In this document: piece by piece, positions 1 through 11,300 of the stretch | Layout of the letters: the number at the start of each line of letters is the position of its first letter | How positions within the stretch are numbered: position 1 is the first letter of the stretch | DNA from: Aaosphaeria pasadenensis | Taxonomy: Eukaryota > Ascomycota > Dothideomycetes > Pleosporales | Reading direction: 5' to 3' | Length of the DNA: 64,000 nt | NCBI GenBank assembly: GCA_022813625.1 | Contig: JAKLMB010000006.1 | Location: 806,001 to 870,000 of the forward strand | Notes under the pieces: generated by a model | The model's input: the letters and a program-made list of their open reading frames with translations, nothing else | Database searches by the model: none | What the model was told of the DNA's origin: nothing | Position numbers and translations under genes: made by a program

Positions 1-1493
1 GCATCTAGCGGCGGTGGAGGTGGAGGTGGCATTGGGTTAGATTGCGACTGTGAAAAGGGTGATACTGGAGGCGGCTGAGACTGGCCCCCGAAGGCATTCC
101 TATCTGTTGCATTGCGTTGCGAAGTCCTGCCACGAGTGGGCGATGTTCGACCCTTACTCGACTGTCCCTTGGATGCAGTTGGGGCAGCGAAATAATCTGG
201 CGATCCCACAAACTTCCCGTGCCAGTCTGAAGGCGAGAACTTGACATTGATGCTCTCCTCACTCCTGCTCTTGAAGTTGCTAGGCGTTTGGTTATGTCGT
301 GGACTATTCCCGAACAAATTTGGAGTCGCCCCAAACGTAGGATAACTGGGTTGGCTTTGCTGTGGAGGTGGCGGAGGCGGAGGTGGAGGAGGTGCCCTTG
401 ACTTCGCACCTGGCTTCCGCGATGAACTTGGTGTTCTGAAAACCTCTGCTTCGGATTCGTCCTCATCGCTCGAGGAAATGTACATATGCGGAAACGGCTC
501 AGACTTCTTGCCACTGTACGAGTTACGTTGTGCCCGAAACTCAGAATCCGAGAAGGAAGCTTCTCCCGTAGGCCTGGTGCCATGCGTGGGTGAGTTCCGA
601 ACGCTAGCTGAGCGTCCCACGCCTTCGAACATCGAAGTACGTTCCCCCGTCTTCCCTGAAAAGTACGGTGTCCTGACTCTGTTGGCTTCCGAGTATGGCA
701 CGTTTGGTATGTCCTCTTCCATCTGGGCCTTGAAATTCTTCAGTGGGTCCGCAGCCGGTGGCGGAGAGGGCGCGCGCCGCGTGTAAGTTGACCGATACGA
801 TGAACGGGCCTGGCCTTCATCGGCACCAGCAGTGGCAGGATTGAACCCCTTCTTAGAGGGAGGTGTCCTTGTGCTGGCACTGCGACCAAATGGAGCACCG
901 TTCGGGTTGTAGGCATTGGCATTCTTGGGCGGAGCAGCGTTCGGCGGCCGTGGTTCCTCTGCACGAGGCTGTTTCATCTTCTGCCATGCCGTAAAGATGT
1001 TGTTCGCATCCTGACCTTTCTTCGGTTGCTGTGCGGTTGGCGGCGCCCTAAAGTTCTTGCTTGTAAAGCGATCCGCTCCATTTGTGTACGTCGTATGATG
1101 TTGTGGGGGAGGTGGCCTTTGCGGTGTAGGTCTCGGAGGAGGAGCTCGGTAATAGGATCCGTTGGGCGTGCTGGTCGTAGCATGATAAGGATTTCTCTGC
1201 GGGGGAGGAGGGCGAGCCCTCGGTGTATTTGGGTTGTATGGAGGGATGTGCAGTCCTCGATATCTCTTCCTTTCCTGATCGTATTTCGCTCTCTGCGTAG
1301 CATCGCTCAAGATTTCGTGGGCTGCTTGGATCTGCTGGAACTTCTTCACAAACTCTGACTCGCGCCCAGGGTTTCGATCGGGGTGATATTGGAGTGCAAG
1401 CTTTCTGAAAGCTTTGCGAATTTCGCTTTCGTCTGCGTTGGCTGCAACACCCAAGTCTTGGTAGTAATTCCGACTGGCGTCAGCCTGGACCAT
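1..1493 (-). CDS. J-domain (DnaJ-type) co-chaperone with proline-rich tail, 3' end off window
   Basis: The reading frame opens at an ATG ending at 1493 and stays open to the left edge, so about 497 residues are present and the C-terminus is missing. Residues 8-75 form a J domain: a helix-II segment of the type [16 protein letters not shown], with the HPD triad at 37-39 that stimulates Hsp70 ATPase, followed by an [15 protein letters not shown] helix IV. There is no G/F-rich stretch followed by zinc-finger CxxCxGxG repeats, so this is a class C J protein rather than a Ydj1 type. The rest is low-complexity Ser/Pro/Arg/Asn sequence with a ten-proline run (about 361-392) and a seven-proline run at the window edge, which suggests an intrinsically disordered, possibly RNA- or SH3/WW-contacting tail (inference). 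No intron is apparent. The client and compartment cannot be told from what is here; no signal or TM segment is visible. Confidence 0.88.
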   Translation of the reverse strand, partial: MVQADASRNYYQDLGVAANADESEIRKAFRKLALQYHPDRNPGRESEFVKKFQQIQAAHEILSDATQRAKYDQERKRYRGLHIPPYNPNTPRARPPPPQRNPYHATTSTPNGSYYRAPPPRPTPQRPPPPQHHTTYTNGADRFTSKNFRAPPTAQQPKKGQDANNIFTAWQKMKQPRAEEPRPPNAAPPKNANAYNPNGAPFGRSASTRTPPSKKGFNPATAGADEGQARSSYRSTYTRRAPSPPPAADPLKNFKAQMEEDIPNVPYSEANRVRTPYFSGKTGERTSMFEGVGRSASVRNSPTHGTRPTGEASFSDSEFRAQRNSYSGKKSEPFPHMYISSSDEDESEAEVFRTPSSSRKPGAKSRAPPPPPPPPPPQQSQPSYPTFGATPNLFGNSPRHNQTPSNFKSRSEESINVKFSPSDWHGKFVGSPDYFAAPTASKGQSSKGRTSPTRGRTSQRNATDRNAFGGQSQPPPVSPFSQSQSNPMPPPPPPPLD

Positions 1494-2726
1494 GGTGATG
1501 GCGATTGAAGTATCGGAAGGGAGGATCGCAGGTTATGAACGAGGCACCTGTTACTTATAATATTAGACTCGAACACAGGCAGACATGTTCCTAGAGAGAC
1601 TCGACTTGCCTTTACTGGTGTCGCTAGTGTGAGGCGAAGCGCTTCAGATGATTGATGGCCGTGCGTGTGGATGTCTCACGAGCATTGTGTACATAAACCG
1701 ACGCAGGATTTCGAGGCAGGCTGAAGGACGTCAGAGTGAAGGAGACATGGCGTATCTGAGTGGTGCGCACTAAAGTAGAGGTGAAAAGTGTGCTGGGGAT
1801 GGGCTGCGATTGGTAGCGGTAGACTGGGTTGCTTTTGCTCTTCGCTGGCATGCAGGCGTGGGTGCAGACGTTGTGTGTTTGATTTGATCGGTCGGGTGTG
1901 TGTTGTTATAGTTCAGGTATACAGTAACTAGCAGCAACAGCAGATTACCTTTACTAGGCGGGCGGAGGGTTGGAGGGGCCGAGAGAAGGCCGCGCTGTTG
2001 TCCTACCCAAAATCAGCCATCTACCCAGGCGTATCACTGGGCTACCCGACAAGCAACGAAAGCGGCAGCTAGGACAAGTCCACTGCACTGCACCGTACCC
2101 TGAAAAGGTCCCTGGATTTGCCTTGTAGCCTGGGAGATTTTCTAATGGAGATACTATCTTCTGTCTGGCTTGTTTCTTCTACTGCGTATTTCCCCCACAA
2201 ACAGGGTGGAGGGAAGATCCACCACCCTGGCTTACACCGTGACCCAGTTTCTGCCTTACATTCTGGCCGGCCGGTCAAGGCTCTGAGGTTTTGCGGACCA
2301 CGTAGTCTGACGTCTCAAGTCACGGCATTTACTGGCACAGCCGTGCGATATTACAAGGTCTGTCACCTTATATAAGATCTTTATAGCATGAGACTGCCGA
2401 TTGCCGAGAGGGAATCTGTTCCTTGCGGAATCTGGGCATTTTGGTGCCAGGAGCATTATCAATGACAAGACAGTTGGACAAGAAAACCCAACACCACACG
2501 CACAAGGTCACAGCACGCAGGTGCAACGACGGAAGAAGACAAGTAACTTTGCAGGCAATTCGAAATACCACTCGATTTTGATTTTCTGGATGCCTTGACC
2601 AGCCGTAAACTAACGTGTTTCATAAGAAGCTAAATAGCCCAGGACACCATTTTACACCATCCCCACTCCATTTTGAGAGCTGCTTCGACCAGATGGTCCA
2701 CCATATGCACCAACCACTCAGTGCAT
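1494..2726. other. Intergenic: J-protein promoter and L15 3' flank
   Basis: This stretch separates two leftward genes. It should contain the 5' leader and promoter of the J-domain gene (left half) and the 3' UTR of L15 (right end). Only short, compositionally random open frames occur in it on either strand, and I see no RNA gene or repeat. Confidence 0.6.
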
Positions 2727-3643
2727 TTATCGGTAACGCCAGAGGGAGAGGGTGTTGTGCCTCTTCCAGGTCTTCCTCCTTCCAGCGGTGGTCTTGTGGT
2801 AGCTGTGTCCCTTGCCCAATCCACGGCTCTTCTTGCCGGTGGCGGTGAGACCACGGCTCTCGCGGTGCTTGTGGACGGGGTTGACGATCCAGTTGATGCG
2901 GGCATCGCGGCGGATGGCCTTGTGCTGGGGGTCGACAAGGATGACCTCGTAGTACTTGTAGGTGGAGTCCTGGTTGATCCAGTAGGAGTTGAGGACGCGG
3001 AGGTTAGCAGCGCGACGGCCGACACGCTCCTCAGCGGTGGACTTGAGGGAACGCTGGTACTTGAGCTGGTTCACACCCTGGTTGGTGGGCTTGCCTGTTC
3101 AATAATTAGTCAAATTCTTCGTTTCGTTCCGTTCGATATTTCATACCATAAGTGGCACCCCTAAACGCAATGTTAGCAATCATGAATCCCTTGATATAGA
3201 CATCGAGAGAACGTACTTGGGAACGGGCCTCTTGCGGCCACCGCGGCGGACACGAATGCGGTAGATAACGTAGCCCTGCTTGGCCTTGTATCCAAGACGG
3301 CGAGCCTTGTCGGGGCGAGAAGGACGGCTAGCACGGTGGATAACCTTGAGTTGGCGGAGCTATTGATGTACTCTCAGCTTATGTTCAACGAGTATCATCA
3401 CATAGGGACGAAGCCCATAGTTTGTGGATTTTTTTTCATACCTCCCAGCACTGCGAAGAAACGTTAGCATGGCCACTTAAAAATTCAATTCGATCCGTAT
3501 ACATACGCGCACGCGCATCAAAAAGCGCTGGAGATCCGACTGCTTCTTCTTCTGAAGTTCCTCAACATCTGTGATCGATCAGTTTCTGCTCGAGACGTCG
3601 CGGTTCGGGGAGATGGCAATTGCGTACATTTAAGGGCACCCAT
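2727..3643 (-). CDS. rpl15: 60S ribosomal protein L15 (eL15), six coding exons including two microexons
   Basis: Core protein of the large cytosolic ribosomal subunit. Splicing the leftward strand as 3628-3643, 3507-3568, 3442-3450, 3217-3359, 3147-3160 and 2727-3094 gives 612 nt, exactly 203 residues plus stop, the normal eL15 length. The product is collinear with eukaryotic L15 throughout: [17 protein letters not shown] at the N-terminus, the RVRCWELRQL segment, [16 protein letters not shown], the VNQLKYQRS block, NLRVLNSYW, and the GRRKTWKR...LSLWRYR end. Exons of 9 nt (encoding C-W-E) and 14 nt (encoding part of KGATYG) are forced by this alignment and are flanked by good GT/AG signals. 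A further intron at 3644-3709 (donor gtaatt, branch ctaac, acceptor cacag) ends directly at the ATG, so the initiator codon opens its exon. The many short introns in a highly expressed RP gene are typical of filamentous fungi. Confidence 0.97.
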
Positions 3644-3710
3644 CTGTGGCAACGTTAGTAAAAGAAATAAAATCGAGTGGTATTGTGTCGTGAACAAGGA
3701 ATGAATTACC

Positions 3711-4067
3711 TTGGCTGGTCGTTGGGCGGCGTGTCGTCGTTGTCGTTGTCGAAGAGAAGAATCACGAAGCGAAAATTGAGCTTTGTGGGTGGCTGACTAA
3801 CGCACAAATCTTGGCGGACGTTTTAGCGCACTGAAATGGTCAGTGCGTGGTTAGAGACAACACGAATATCCACTAGTCGAAAGAGGCATCGTGGAGAACA
3901 TCCAGTCGAAGTCAAATCAGATAACTGCCTCCTAATTAATACCGTTGTGCTATGCTACTGGTGAATCGTGATACTCGTACATTGGAGTCGTCGTTACCAT
4001 TCAGATGCCCATCGCCGCAACTCACATGCGCAGCGCAGTGTAACTCTCTCCTCTTCCCATCATGCTC
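3711..4067. promoter_or_regulatory. L15 leader and promoter region
   Basis: These 357 bases lie between the L15 leader intron and the stop of the next leftward gene. The proximal part reads as an untranslated exon ending in the donor ccaag/gtaatt at 3709-3710. No TATA box or recognisable upstream element stands out. Confidence 0.45.
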
Positions 4068-4951
4068 TCACAGACCCATTTCCTCCTGCGATAGCCCTTT
4101 CGCCATCCTCTTAACTCCCCTCTCAGCATATTGTAGAGCATTAGCCAGTGTGTAGTCCAAGGGAACCTCATTCCCCAACATGAGTCCGTCAGTCTGGTTG
4201 GCACCCTCTCCCTTTGTGTCTGCATCGTCGTGATCGGTATCTCGATGCGGCGTGCCTGCCAGTACCTTCTTCACATTGCGCAATGCGACCCTCCGTCCCA
4301 TCTCTAAAGTGCCCCTGATGTTCTCCATCTCTTGCTCTTGGTCTTTCATGGTGTTGGTATTACCATCGCTTTCGCTGAAATGAGTGACCATCTTCTCCAA
4401 CCGTTCGTACTCCTTCACCAAGCGAGCTGAGTCGTTCAGGACTTTGTGAGCAGTTATGCCGTGTCTGTTCATCGTGATCGAGGTGCCAGGATAATTGACT
4501 GTATTATGGCTTTTTCCCGTGAGTGATGGTGGCTCGGCGAGTGCCTGCATGATGAGGTTCTTGAAGTTCTCGTTGCGTTCTTTCAGGTCATCGTCCCTGC
4601 GACCAGATGAAAGAATAAGCCATTGAATCACGTTGCCTGACCTTCTGAGGGTCGAAGGCAGAAGCAGACGTACCTTTCCTGATAGCACTGCTGCAGGAGT
4701 GTTCCAAGCTCCTTTCGGTCCGTACTTATCTGTTGACGGAGTTGATCGACCTCTCTGTCATCGTTTTCAGGACTTCGGAGGGCATGGCCCAGGTCTAGTA
4801 CTTGCCTGAGATTGAGATCGGTGAGTAAATTGCCTGATGGTGGGAGAGGGAGCATGATTCCGTACTGGCTTTCACTCTTCGCTGTGGTGGTATTTCCACC
4901 CTGCTTCCTTGCGCGCTGCTGCACCGACGCATCCACTTCACTACGCGCCAT
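4068..4951 (-). CDS. Unrecognised 268-residue coiled-coil-like protein
   Basis: Two exons, 4674-4951 and 4068-4596, are joined across a 77-nt intron (donor gtacgt, acceptor tcgcag) that keeps the frame (split codon AG/G) and gives 807 nt, 268 residues. The start is the first ATG, in a good context (GCCATGGCG read on the coding strand). The protein is charged and mostly helical in character. Two stretches rich in Glu/Arg/Leu/Gln, at about residues 50-105 and 145-205, could form coiled coils, separated by a Ser/Thr/Asn/Gly linker; a polar, disordered segment precedes the last 35 residues. There is no TM segment, signal peptide or catalytic motif. Size and architecture would suit a small structural subunit, for example of a kinetochore or other scaffold, but no family signature is visible and I assign no function. 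Confidence 0.8.
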
Positions 4952-5234
4952 GGCTGGCCCGTGACTGTGCCAAATTATCTAGTTGTGGGATCTTGTAAAG
5001 TGAGTAGTAGTAGATGTAGAAAACGATGGTGTTGTGCAATGTGGGCGGAGTGGGCCGCGCGATTGTCAAGTAGGTTGAGAGCTTCACATAGGGAAGGCGC
5101 GTGCAATGACTCCATATATCACAATAGCGGTGCAATCTGTGCGATACATCATGAATGATCTGATTTCAAGGTAAGCGAACAAATAAGGGAAAGTCATGAA
5201 ATTTTTCTTAGTCTCAATTGCAATTTTTCTATAC

Positions 5235-5573
5235 TGATGGCCAAAGAGGCCGCAAAATGTATCCACCACCGAGTTCAAAAATCCTGAAGCTTTTGGAAAA
5301 GCAGGAATGATTGAGAAAACCGGGAAAGATGCATGTCATAATCCATGATTGAGGCTGCATTAGCAGCGCAAATTCTCTCTGAAAAAAGCTCTTCTGTGTC
5401 TTTTGTCTGAACCGATGTACCTGTCTTTCAAGAAAAGGTAACGCTGTTCAGAAAAGAAAAGTGTGTCTTTTGGTCTGAACTGTATACCTGTCTTTTAAGA
5501 AAAGGTGTCGATGTTCAGACTGACTTGATGAGCAAAATGCCTCTATAGCCAGGAATGATGGGCAAAGAGGCCG
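5235..5573. repeat. 18-bp direct repeats flanking a block of tandem repeats
   Basis: TGATGGCCAAAGAGGCCG at 5235-5252 recurs at 5556-5573 with one mismatch (17/18). Each copy is followed by a similar AAAAT...TCC stretch and lies near a GGAATGAT string, so the similarity extends in patches. The pair brackets the 57-bp tandem units. This could be the remnant of a mobile element, but no transposase or clear terminal inverted repeat is present. Confidence 0.55.
5395..5518. repeat. Two 57-bp direct repeats, 67-bp period
   Basis: Copy 1 is 5395-5451 and copy 2 is 5462-5518. Both start TGTGTCTTTT, share CTGAAC, ACCTGTCTTT and AAGAAAAGG, and end TGTTCAG, with about ten differences. Within each copy CTGAAC near the start and GTTCAG at the end are inverted, so each unit could fold into a stem. 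Confidence 0.75.
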
Positions 5574-5740
5574 TGGGAAAATCCATTAATATACAGTGCA
5601 AGCATGTGATACCGTAGCCAGTTCTTTAAAGAAAATAAGGCAAGAAAGTATCATGAAATCGAAAACCAGTGTGACTCATTCTATTGAGATCAGGATCGGC
5701 AAAAGACTGTTGCCAAAGTCGAAGCACTGGTGCCAGTCCC

Positions 5741-8368
5741 TCAGTTGTTGAAGTTGCCGAAGCTCATGCTCTGCAAGGCAGCTGCTACCATTGCAGGATC
5801 GTAGGCGCCACCTGCGGTGCTGGTAGAGGCATACGGATTGTTGTAAACAAAGTCATTGCCGTAGTTGAATGCCTGAGCACCGTTGGCACCGCCGTCATTT
5901 GCAGAACCAGAATTTCCGGCTTTGTTGTATGAGTCGGATGCGGCAGGGTTAGGCGGATAGGCTGGCTGAGAGCCACCAGCACCCGGACCGTTCGCGGGGG
6001 GACCGTTGCGATAGGCAGCATTACCGGCTGAGGCGTTGAAAGCTGGAGATGACGAAAAGGTTCCCGGCGGGTACCATCCTCCAAAATTGTTCAATGGAGT
6101 TCCACCGTTTCCAGGGTAGCCAGGGTAACGACCAAACATGTCGGGACCTTGAGGTGTAGCAGCCCACTGATTGATGCCATATTGAGATTGGGAAGGGTAG
6201 CCCTGCAACTGATTGGCGAACGGGTAGTATCCTCCTTCGTCGTATGCACCGCGGTTAGCATTCTGGTTGTTGCGCCCTAAGATGTGGTTAGCAACTTCGA
6301 CATGAGTATACGGACGGGATGGATAACTACCTTGCTGGCGATTGTTCTGGCGGAAGGCATTGGCCGAAGACCCAAAGCCTGGACCGACAGCGGCAGCAGA
6401 GTTGGGGGAACGATTGTGGAGAATCGCACCAGGGCCAATGGCGGAAGGAGGCTGAATCTGGCTTGTGCCAGCCGGGTTGACCACAGAAGCCGGGTTGACT
6501 GCCGACATCCAGATGCGGACCTTGTATTGTTTGAACAGGTCAACGACGAGATCGTTGAAGTTGACGTAGGTCTCGGCATAATAGAAGTAAGTGAGTTTGT
6601 TGTGGTCGGCTTGATATTCGGCATCCAGGATCTCCATGGGGAACTTGTGCTCCGCCGCCTTGAGGGCGCCAACCCGCTTGGCTTTTGCTTCTTGACCTTC
6701 CTTGTCACGGAGGGCGGCAATCTCATGCTGTTGAGCAAGCCTTTTGATCATTTTCGGCTTCAGCTCTTGAGTCTGGTCCTGAGCAGTTCCTGGGTTGGTG
6801 AGAGCGCCGCGATTGATGTTGTTTGGAAAGCCGTTGGCGCGAGCCAGAGCTCCAAGCATTCCGGAATCATTCGAGGTTCCTGCCAAAGAGTACTGGGAGA
6901 ACATGACGAGCCAACGGTAGTGCTCGTCACTAGCTTCAGCTTTGTATTTTTTAGCATCCTCCATGCTAACATCTGCGTGGCTAACCTGACCAAGGTCGCA
7001 GCCACGATCGCCCTCGACGATGACAAGGTCACCACGACGAATCTCCAAACCAGTGTTGTCGTAGGTGTAATAGATCTCAGCACGGGAGCACTTGAATACG
7101 ACGACGTACAAGCGGCGGCCTGGGCGACCCATCACAGCTGGGACGGCATAAGGGTTGGTGTTTGCTGGTCCCGTGTGCGGGTTAGGAGCAATTGGCGCCG
7201 GGTGAGCAGCGGAGATGGCTGACGCGTTGATGGCGCGAGAAGCTGGCCCGTAACCTGCGAAGTAAGAAGCAGGGTCGAATGGCTCCTGATTGACGGGCGA
7301 CCCCGGCTGCTGCTGCTGCTGAGCATGGGGAGACACGAGGTCTTCGTCAACCTCGTCATGGCCTGGCAGAGTAGAGAGCTGAAGGGCTGGGGGATTGCTG
7401 GGGTAGGTAGCAAATGAATGACGGCGACCTAGCGGGTCACCTGACACCATGCCAGTGGCATGCTCACTGAAGCGACGAGTGAGGGACCTTGGAGCATCGC
7501 TGTGGTGATCATCATGATCCAGCTCGTCAATGGCGAAGTCAGTGTTTGAGCGAGGCATGGCTTGCTTCCTGCGCTGGCCTGATGGTGAAGCACTTGGTCG
7601 GTAAGGTGCTCTTGCGTTCTGAACAGCAGCCTGCTTGAGGAGAGCCGACTTTTGCTCGCGCTCCCAATAGCCTAGAGGCAGGCGTATCCCCTGCTCGGAT
7701 CCGTTCGAGCTCTCAATCTCGTCAAATTCGTCTTCTCGTAGCTGTGCGAGCTGCGCGATGCCGTCACCAAGGAGGCTGGGCTTGGATGGTCGATGACGAA
7801 GGGAAGACCTGAGGCGGGTGGAGAAAGCAGCACTGTTATCAAGATCCGCCTGCCCAACACTATAGGACTGCGATCTTACAGACTTTCGGATGGGATTCTG
7901 TTGGTTGAGTAAGAAGTTGATGCCTTCGTCGCTCTCGATGTTGGTTGGTGAAGGTAGTGGCCGATCTGGGTTAGCCGAAGTGGGTGATGGAACAACCTCT
8001 TTTAGACGAGTTGCCGAGCCTGGTACCGCAGTGAAGGAGGCAGTGTTCCAAGAAAAACCAGACGTACCCGGCCTGGTCTGTTGAGGAGACTCCAAGGATG
8101 GTGTAGTTGGGTTAGAGCCCGCGAAGGAGACCGAGGGAAGCGAGAATTTGCGGTTTGGCTGGATATCCTGAAGCCAGCCGCTTGATGGACGACGTCCTGC
8201 AGGGTACGGGTTTGCAGGGGCAGGGCGAGTGACAACGGGCGTATGTTCGTCGTCCGACGAGGCAAGAACATCGCTATCTGGAGTTGGGCGCCGCATGGCA
8301 AGTTTGGCTTTATCAGTAAAGGCAGGCCCGCCTGCTGACAGACCTCCTTTAAAGGTAGCACTGCTCAT
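5741..8368 (-). CDS. psp1: PSP1-domain protein
   Basis: Single coding exon, 875 residues, from an ATG ending at 8368. Residues 1-410 are disordered, rich in Ser/Pro/Ala, with a short polyglutamine run. From about 415 a conserved block begins (RRLYVVVFKCSRAEIYY, then GDLVIVEGDRGCDLGQV). The PSP1 C-terminal signature follows at about 545-625: a helical KMIKRLAQQHEIAALRDKE, then KFPMEILDAEYQAD and KLTYFYYAETYVNFNDLV. This is the domain of yeast Psp1 and bacterial YaaT/RicT proteins. The last 250 residues are Asn/Gly/Pro/Tyr-rich and prion-like. Yeast PSP1 was found as a suppressor of DNA polymerase alpha mutations; its molecular role is not settled, so no reaction is claimed. A probable leader intron lies at 8391-8436 (donor gtacgt, acceptor tctag), 22 nt before the ATG. 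Confidence 0.9.
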   Translation of the reverse strand: MSSATFKGGLSAGGPAFTDKAKLAMRRPTPDSDVLASSDDEHTPVVTRPAPANPYPAGRRPSSGWLQDIQPNRKFSLPSVSFAGSNPTTPSLESPQQTRPGTSGFSWNTASFTAVPGSATRLKEVVPSPTSANPDRPLPSPTNIESDEGINFLLNQQNPIRKSVRSQSYSVGQADLDNSAAFSTRLRSSLRHRPSKPSLLGDGIAQLAQLREDEFDEIESSNGSEQGIRLPLGYWEREQKSALLKQAAVQNARAPYRPSASPSGQRRKQAMPRSNTDFAIDELDHDDHHSDAPRSLTRRFSEHATGMVSGDPLGRRHSFATYPSNPPALQLSTLPGHDEVDEDLVSPHAQQQQQPGSPVNQEPFDPASYFAGYGPASRAINASAISAAHPAPIAPNPHTGPANTNPYAVPAVMGRPGRRLYVVVFKCSRAEIYYTYDNTGLEIRRGDLVIVEGDRGCDLGQVSHADVSMEDAKKYKAEASDEHYRWLVMFSQYSLAGTSNDSGMLGALARANGFPNNINRGALTNPGTAQDQTQELKPKMIKRLAQQHEIAALRDKEGQEAKAKRVGALKAAEHKFPMEILDAEYQADHNKLTYFYYAETYVNFNDLVVDLFKQYKVRIWMSAVNPASVVNPAGTSQIQPPSAIGPGAILHNRSPNSAAAVGPGFGSSANAFRQNNRQQGSYPSRPYTHVEVANHILGRNNQNANRGAYDEGGYYPFANQLQGYPSQSQYGINQWAATPQGPDMFGRYPGYPGNGGTPLNNFGGWYPPGTFSSSPAFNASAGNAAYRNGPPANGPGAGGSQPAYPPNPAASDSYNKAGNSGSANDGGANGAQAFNYGNDFVYNNPYASTSTAGGAYDPAMVAAALQSMSFGNFNN

Positions 8369-11300
8369 ATTGTACCGATTCTAGAACAGGATAAGAGTAA
8401 GCAAGTCTCAAACATGTAGCTGGAATAAGTACGTACCTCCTAGTATTGTTCTTCGTGAAGAATATTGGTACCGTCTTTATTCACGACGGCCTTGCAATGA
8501 CTTGCAGAGCGCCACACAGCAGCACTGTGAAACAATATGACTGAAGAATGCAGCAAGAAGTCTCTTGCGAAAGAATATATGTACTTGTGTCACTGGCAAG
8601 CGGTCAGTATTGCCCGTCCATGATAACGGCGAATACAGGGAAAGTGTTGATCTTCTTAAGGGTGTCTGGGATGAACGTACCTGCTTGAGAATAATAGTAT
8701 ATATTACTCCCCAGAGTTTTCAGGAGTGAAGCTCTCGGCTGAGCGGTATGAGCAACTCTCCAGGGGCGAGATGGAGCGTTCTCTTGGATATAGAAAGCCT
8801 ATAGATGATCATGTAAGTGCTCCATTCTTTTCACAAGTAAAGGGATGTAAGTCCCTGGATGGGAAGCAGGAGGAAACTCACCTGTCTGATTGTGTTCTCG
8901 TCTGTCCGACCTGCTTCGGAGAACCAGAATGATTGCCAAACAGCTTTGCCTGGTGAGATTGCTCCGGTCGAGTACGGGATGGAAGAATAGCTTTGGGATG
9001 GAGAAGCTATAAGATATACTGTTTATGGATGAGAGAGAATGATATAAGAGTGAAAGGAAAGGGGAATAAGAATATCGATAGAACTGAGATGTGCAAAGGA
9101 GGAAGAATATGATAGGAGGGTCAAGGAGGGTCGCGATTAGCTCCTAGAAACACTGTTTTTATTGTCTCGCGCTGAGCGGTTCGGTGGTGGTGCTCCAGCA
9201 GGTCCGCGTTACTTGTGTATTCTGAAGCTGTCGAGAGGGTAAGGGATCGAGGTCCGCCCGGTGGTGAGAGAGATGGAGACGGGCCACAAAAGGCAACTGC
9301 TTTCACTCTCCTGTTGCCTAAACTTGCAAGTTTGGGACTCTAGAGTAAGGAAGGTGCTGAAAAGCAGCGTGTAAGTCTTTCGACCTTCTTTAGAAGGATA
9401 TAGGAAGGGAAGCAGGCGACAGAGGGTCGTGTATGAGGTAAAGGGGAAAGAATAGGATGGGAAGAAGGGAGAGAAGGAGAAAAACAGTCTGCCTATAGGA
9501 GAGAGCCTTGCAGTGTCACGGCTGACTTGCTGTCGGCTCAAGATTCCCTTCGGTATCACTACAAAGGTGCGACTTGTTGTAGTGAGGGAATCGAAGGGGT
9601 CATGCGACTAAACTCCTGATCAATAAGGAAGAGCGCAGGGGCGGTGGGGAAAACCGGAAGGATAGGCTATCGTAGGCCGAAGACTGAACAACCCGCAAGA
9701 AGAGCAGACGGCAAACGAGCAGTCGACAGGTCTGACCGAGGGTAGATGGATCTGACAATAGGAGTCTTGCTTGCCAGTGCAAATGCGAGCCCTTCCGTGG
9801 AAAATGACGGAAAGGGTGGCGTCGTTGCTTCAAGGTTGCTCTGCGCTGCTGTCGAAGCTGCAGAGGCGGAGGGTATTCGAGGAATATAGAATTACTGCCA
9901 TGCACATGTTTCAGTCAGAGATATGAAATAATAGAAAAGCCATCAAAACGAAACCAGTTCTCTCATCAAGAAACGCAAGCAGATCTTTATGCCTTGGCAG
10001 CTTGAATACGTGAAGGCGGACGCGGCGGCTTCTCATCACCCGCAATGGACACGACGGGGCCCAGCAGGACTTCTTGACTTCAAACACCACCATGTCCACT
10101 ACTACCACCACCCTCGGTGCTTCTAGCATTTCTCTCCATTATCGGTACTGTTGTCACACAATGCGATGATGCGGCCATGTCGACAATACCGCGCCGGTGT
10201 TCTGGAATGAGCCAAATGGTGCGCCAAAGTGTCATTGACGCACCGCTTGACCACCATCACACATGGGGTCTTGCGACAGGGTCATCTCGGCGCGCATGGA
10301 CGACAGGCAGCAGACGCATCTCATGTCCCACTCATCCATGTGAGGTGGCGGACTACATAGAGTCCAAGCTCTTGGTAGCCTTTCAACAGTTACATACTAC
10401 CTGCAACGGCTCTGAGACCACTTTATTGGTCGAGGTAGGAAAGGCTCCCAAGAATCGATACACAAGGCTTTCGAGCCCCGGAGATGTTGTTCATCATGGC
10501 CTGGTCCAAGGCGCTTCTAGACATGACGACAAGCCGGTGGAAGTAGCGCAGTAGGGTCCATGTCGAAATTCCGGACACATACCATGATGGAAGCAGAATA
10601 CCATGGATCGAGCCCCCGTCCCAGAGCCGACAACAGCAAAAGCCGTACAAGAGCGAAATCGACAACAGTAGGAATAGAAAAGAGCTTACCTAGATACAGA
10701 ATGTCTACCGATTATGCGGACCCGCGAAATTCTCGAGAACCGACCGTCTATAGATCACGGGGAGTGAAATCTGGGGAAGATAAGTCAGTTCTGGCAATCG
10801 ACAACCTCCGTCTACACATAACGGCATCAAAGCGCGACCACTTGGAAAACTTCGACGGAGCCAGACGAGAGACATACCAAAATCTAATCAAGGATCTTCC
10901 AATTTTCAAGATCGAAACAGCTTTTGGAGCAAGAAATCTCTAGAGCAGTATCGTAAGCCTCTCTGCGAACACGTATGTGCGTTTCCCAACGAGCGCACTC
11001 TTCCACGACAAACATACCTGAAAACGCAGACCAAACAAAGCGCCAAACTCTTGAACCGATCTATCCCTAGTCTTTCAAATTGCGCGAAATGGTGGAAGAA
11101 AAAGATGGGTTATACTATGGCATCAGGTGACGCATAGAGCCTTCGACAACAACAAGCGATTGAGGACGCTCAGACAAGTGGGGGAGCGCCACAGTTCCAG
11201 CTCTTAAGGAAAGCCTCTCTGAGTGCAGACTGAATGGCAGCCGGGTTGGAGACAACACACGACTATTACAACGAATGGCACATACTTGTGCTGTGGCCAC

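Larger units (their letters stand above)
4952..5740. other. Intergenic region with a decayed repeat block
   Basis: Lies between the stop of the PSP1-domain gene and the start of the coiled-coil-like gene, both leftward. It is AT-rich compared with the flanking genes and holds the repeats described separately at 5235-5573. No coding potential was seen. Confidence 0.6.

Noticed and set aside
6284..7222. 312-codon rightward frame opposite the PSP1-domain gene
   Set aside because: It is the antisense shadow of a conserved coding region; its product has no domain features and no leader-like start.
10091..10170. ATG in good context (caccaccATGTCC) followed by a short Thr/Ser frame
   Set aside because: Only about 25 codons before a stop, and no downstream exon with coding character could be joined.
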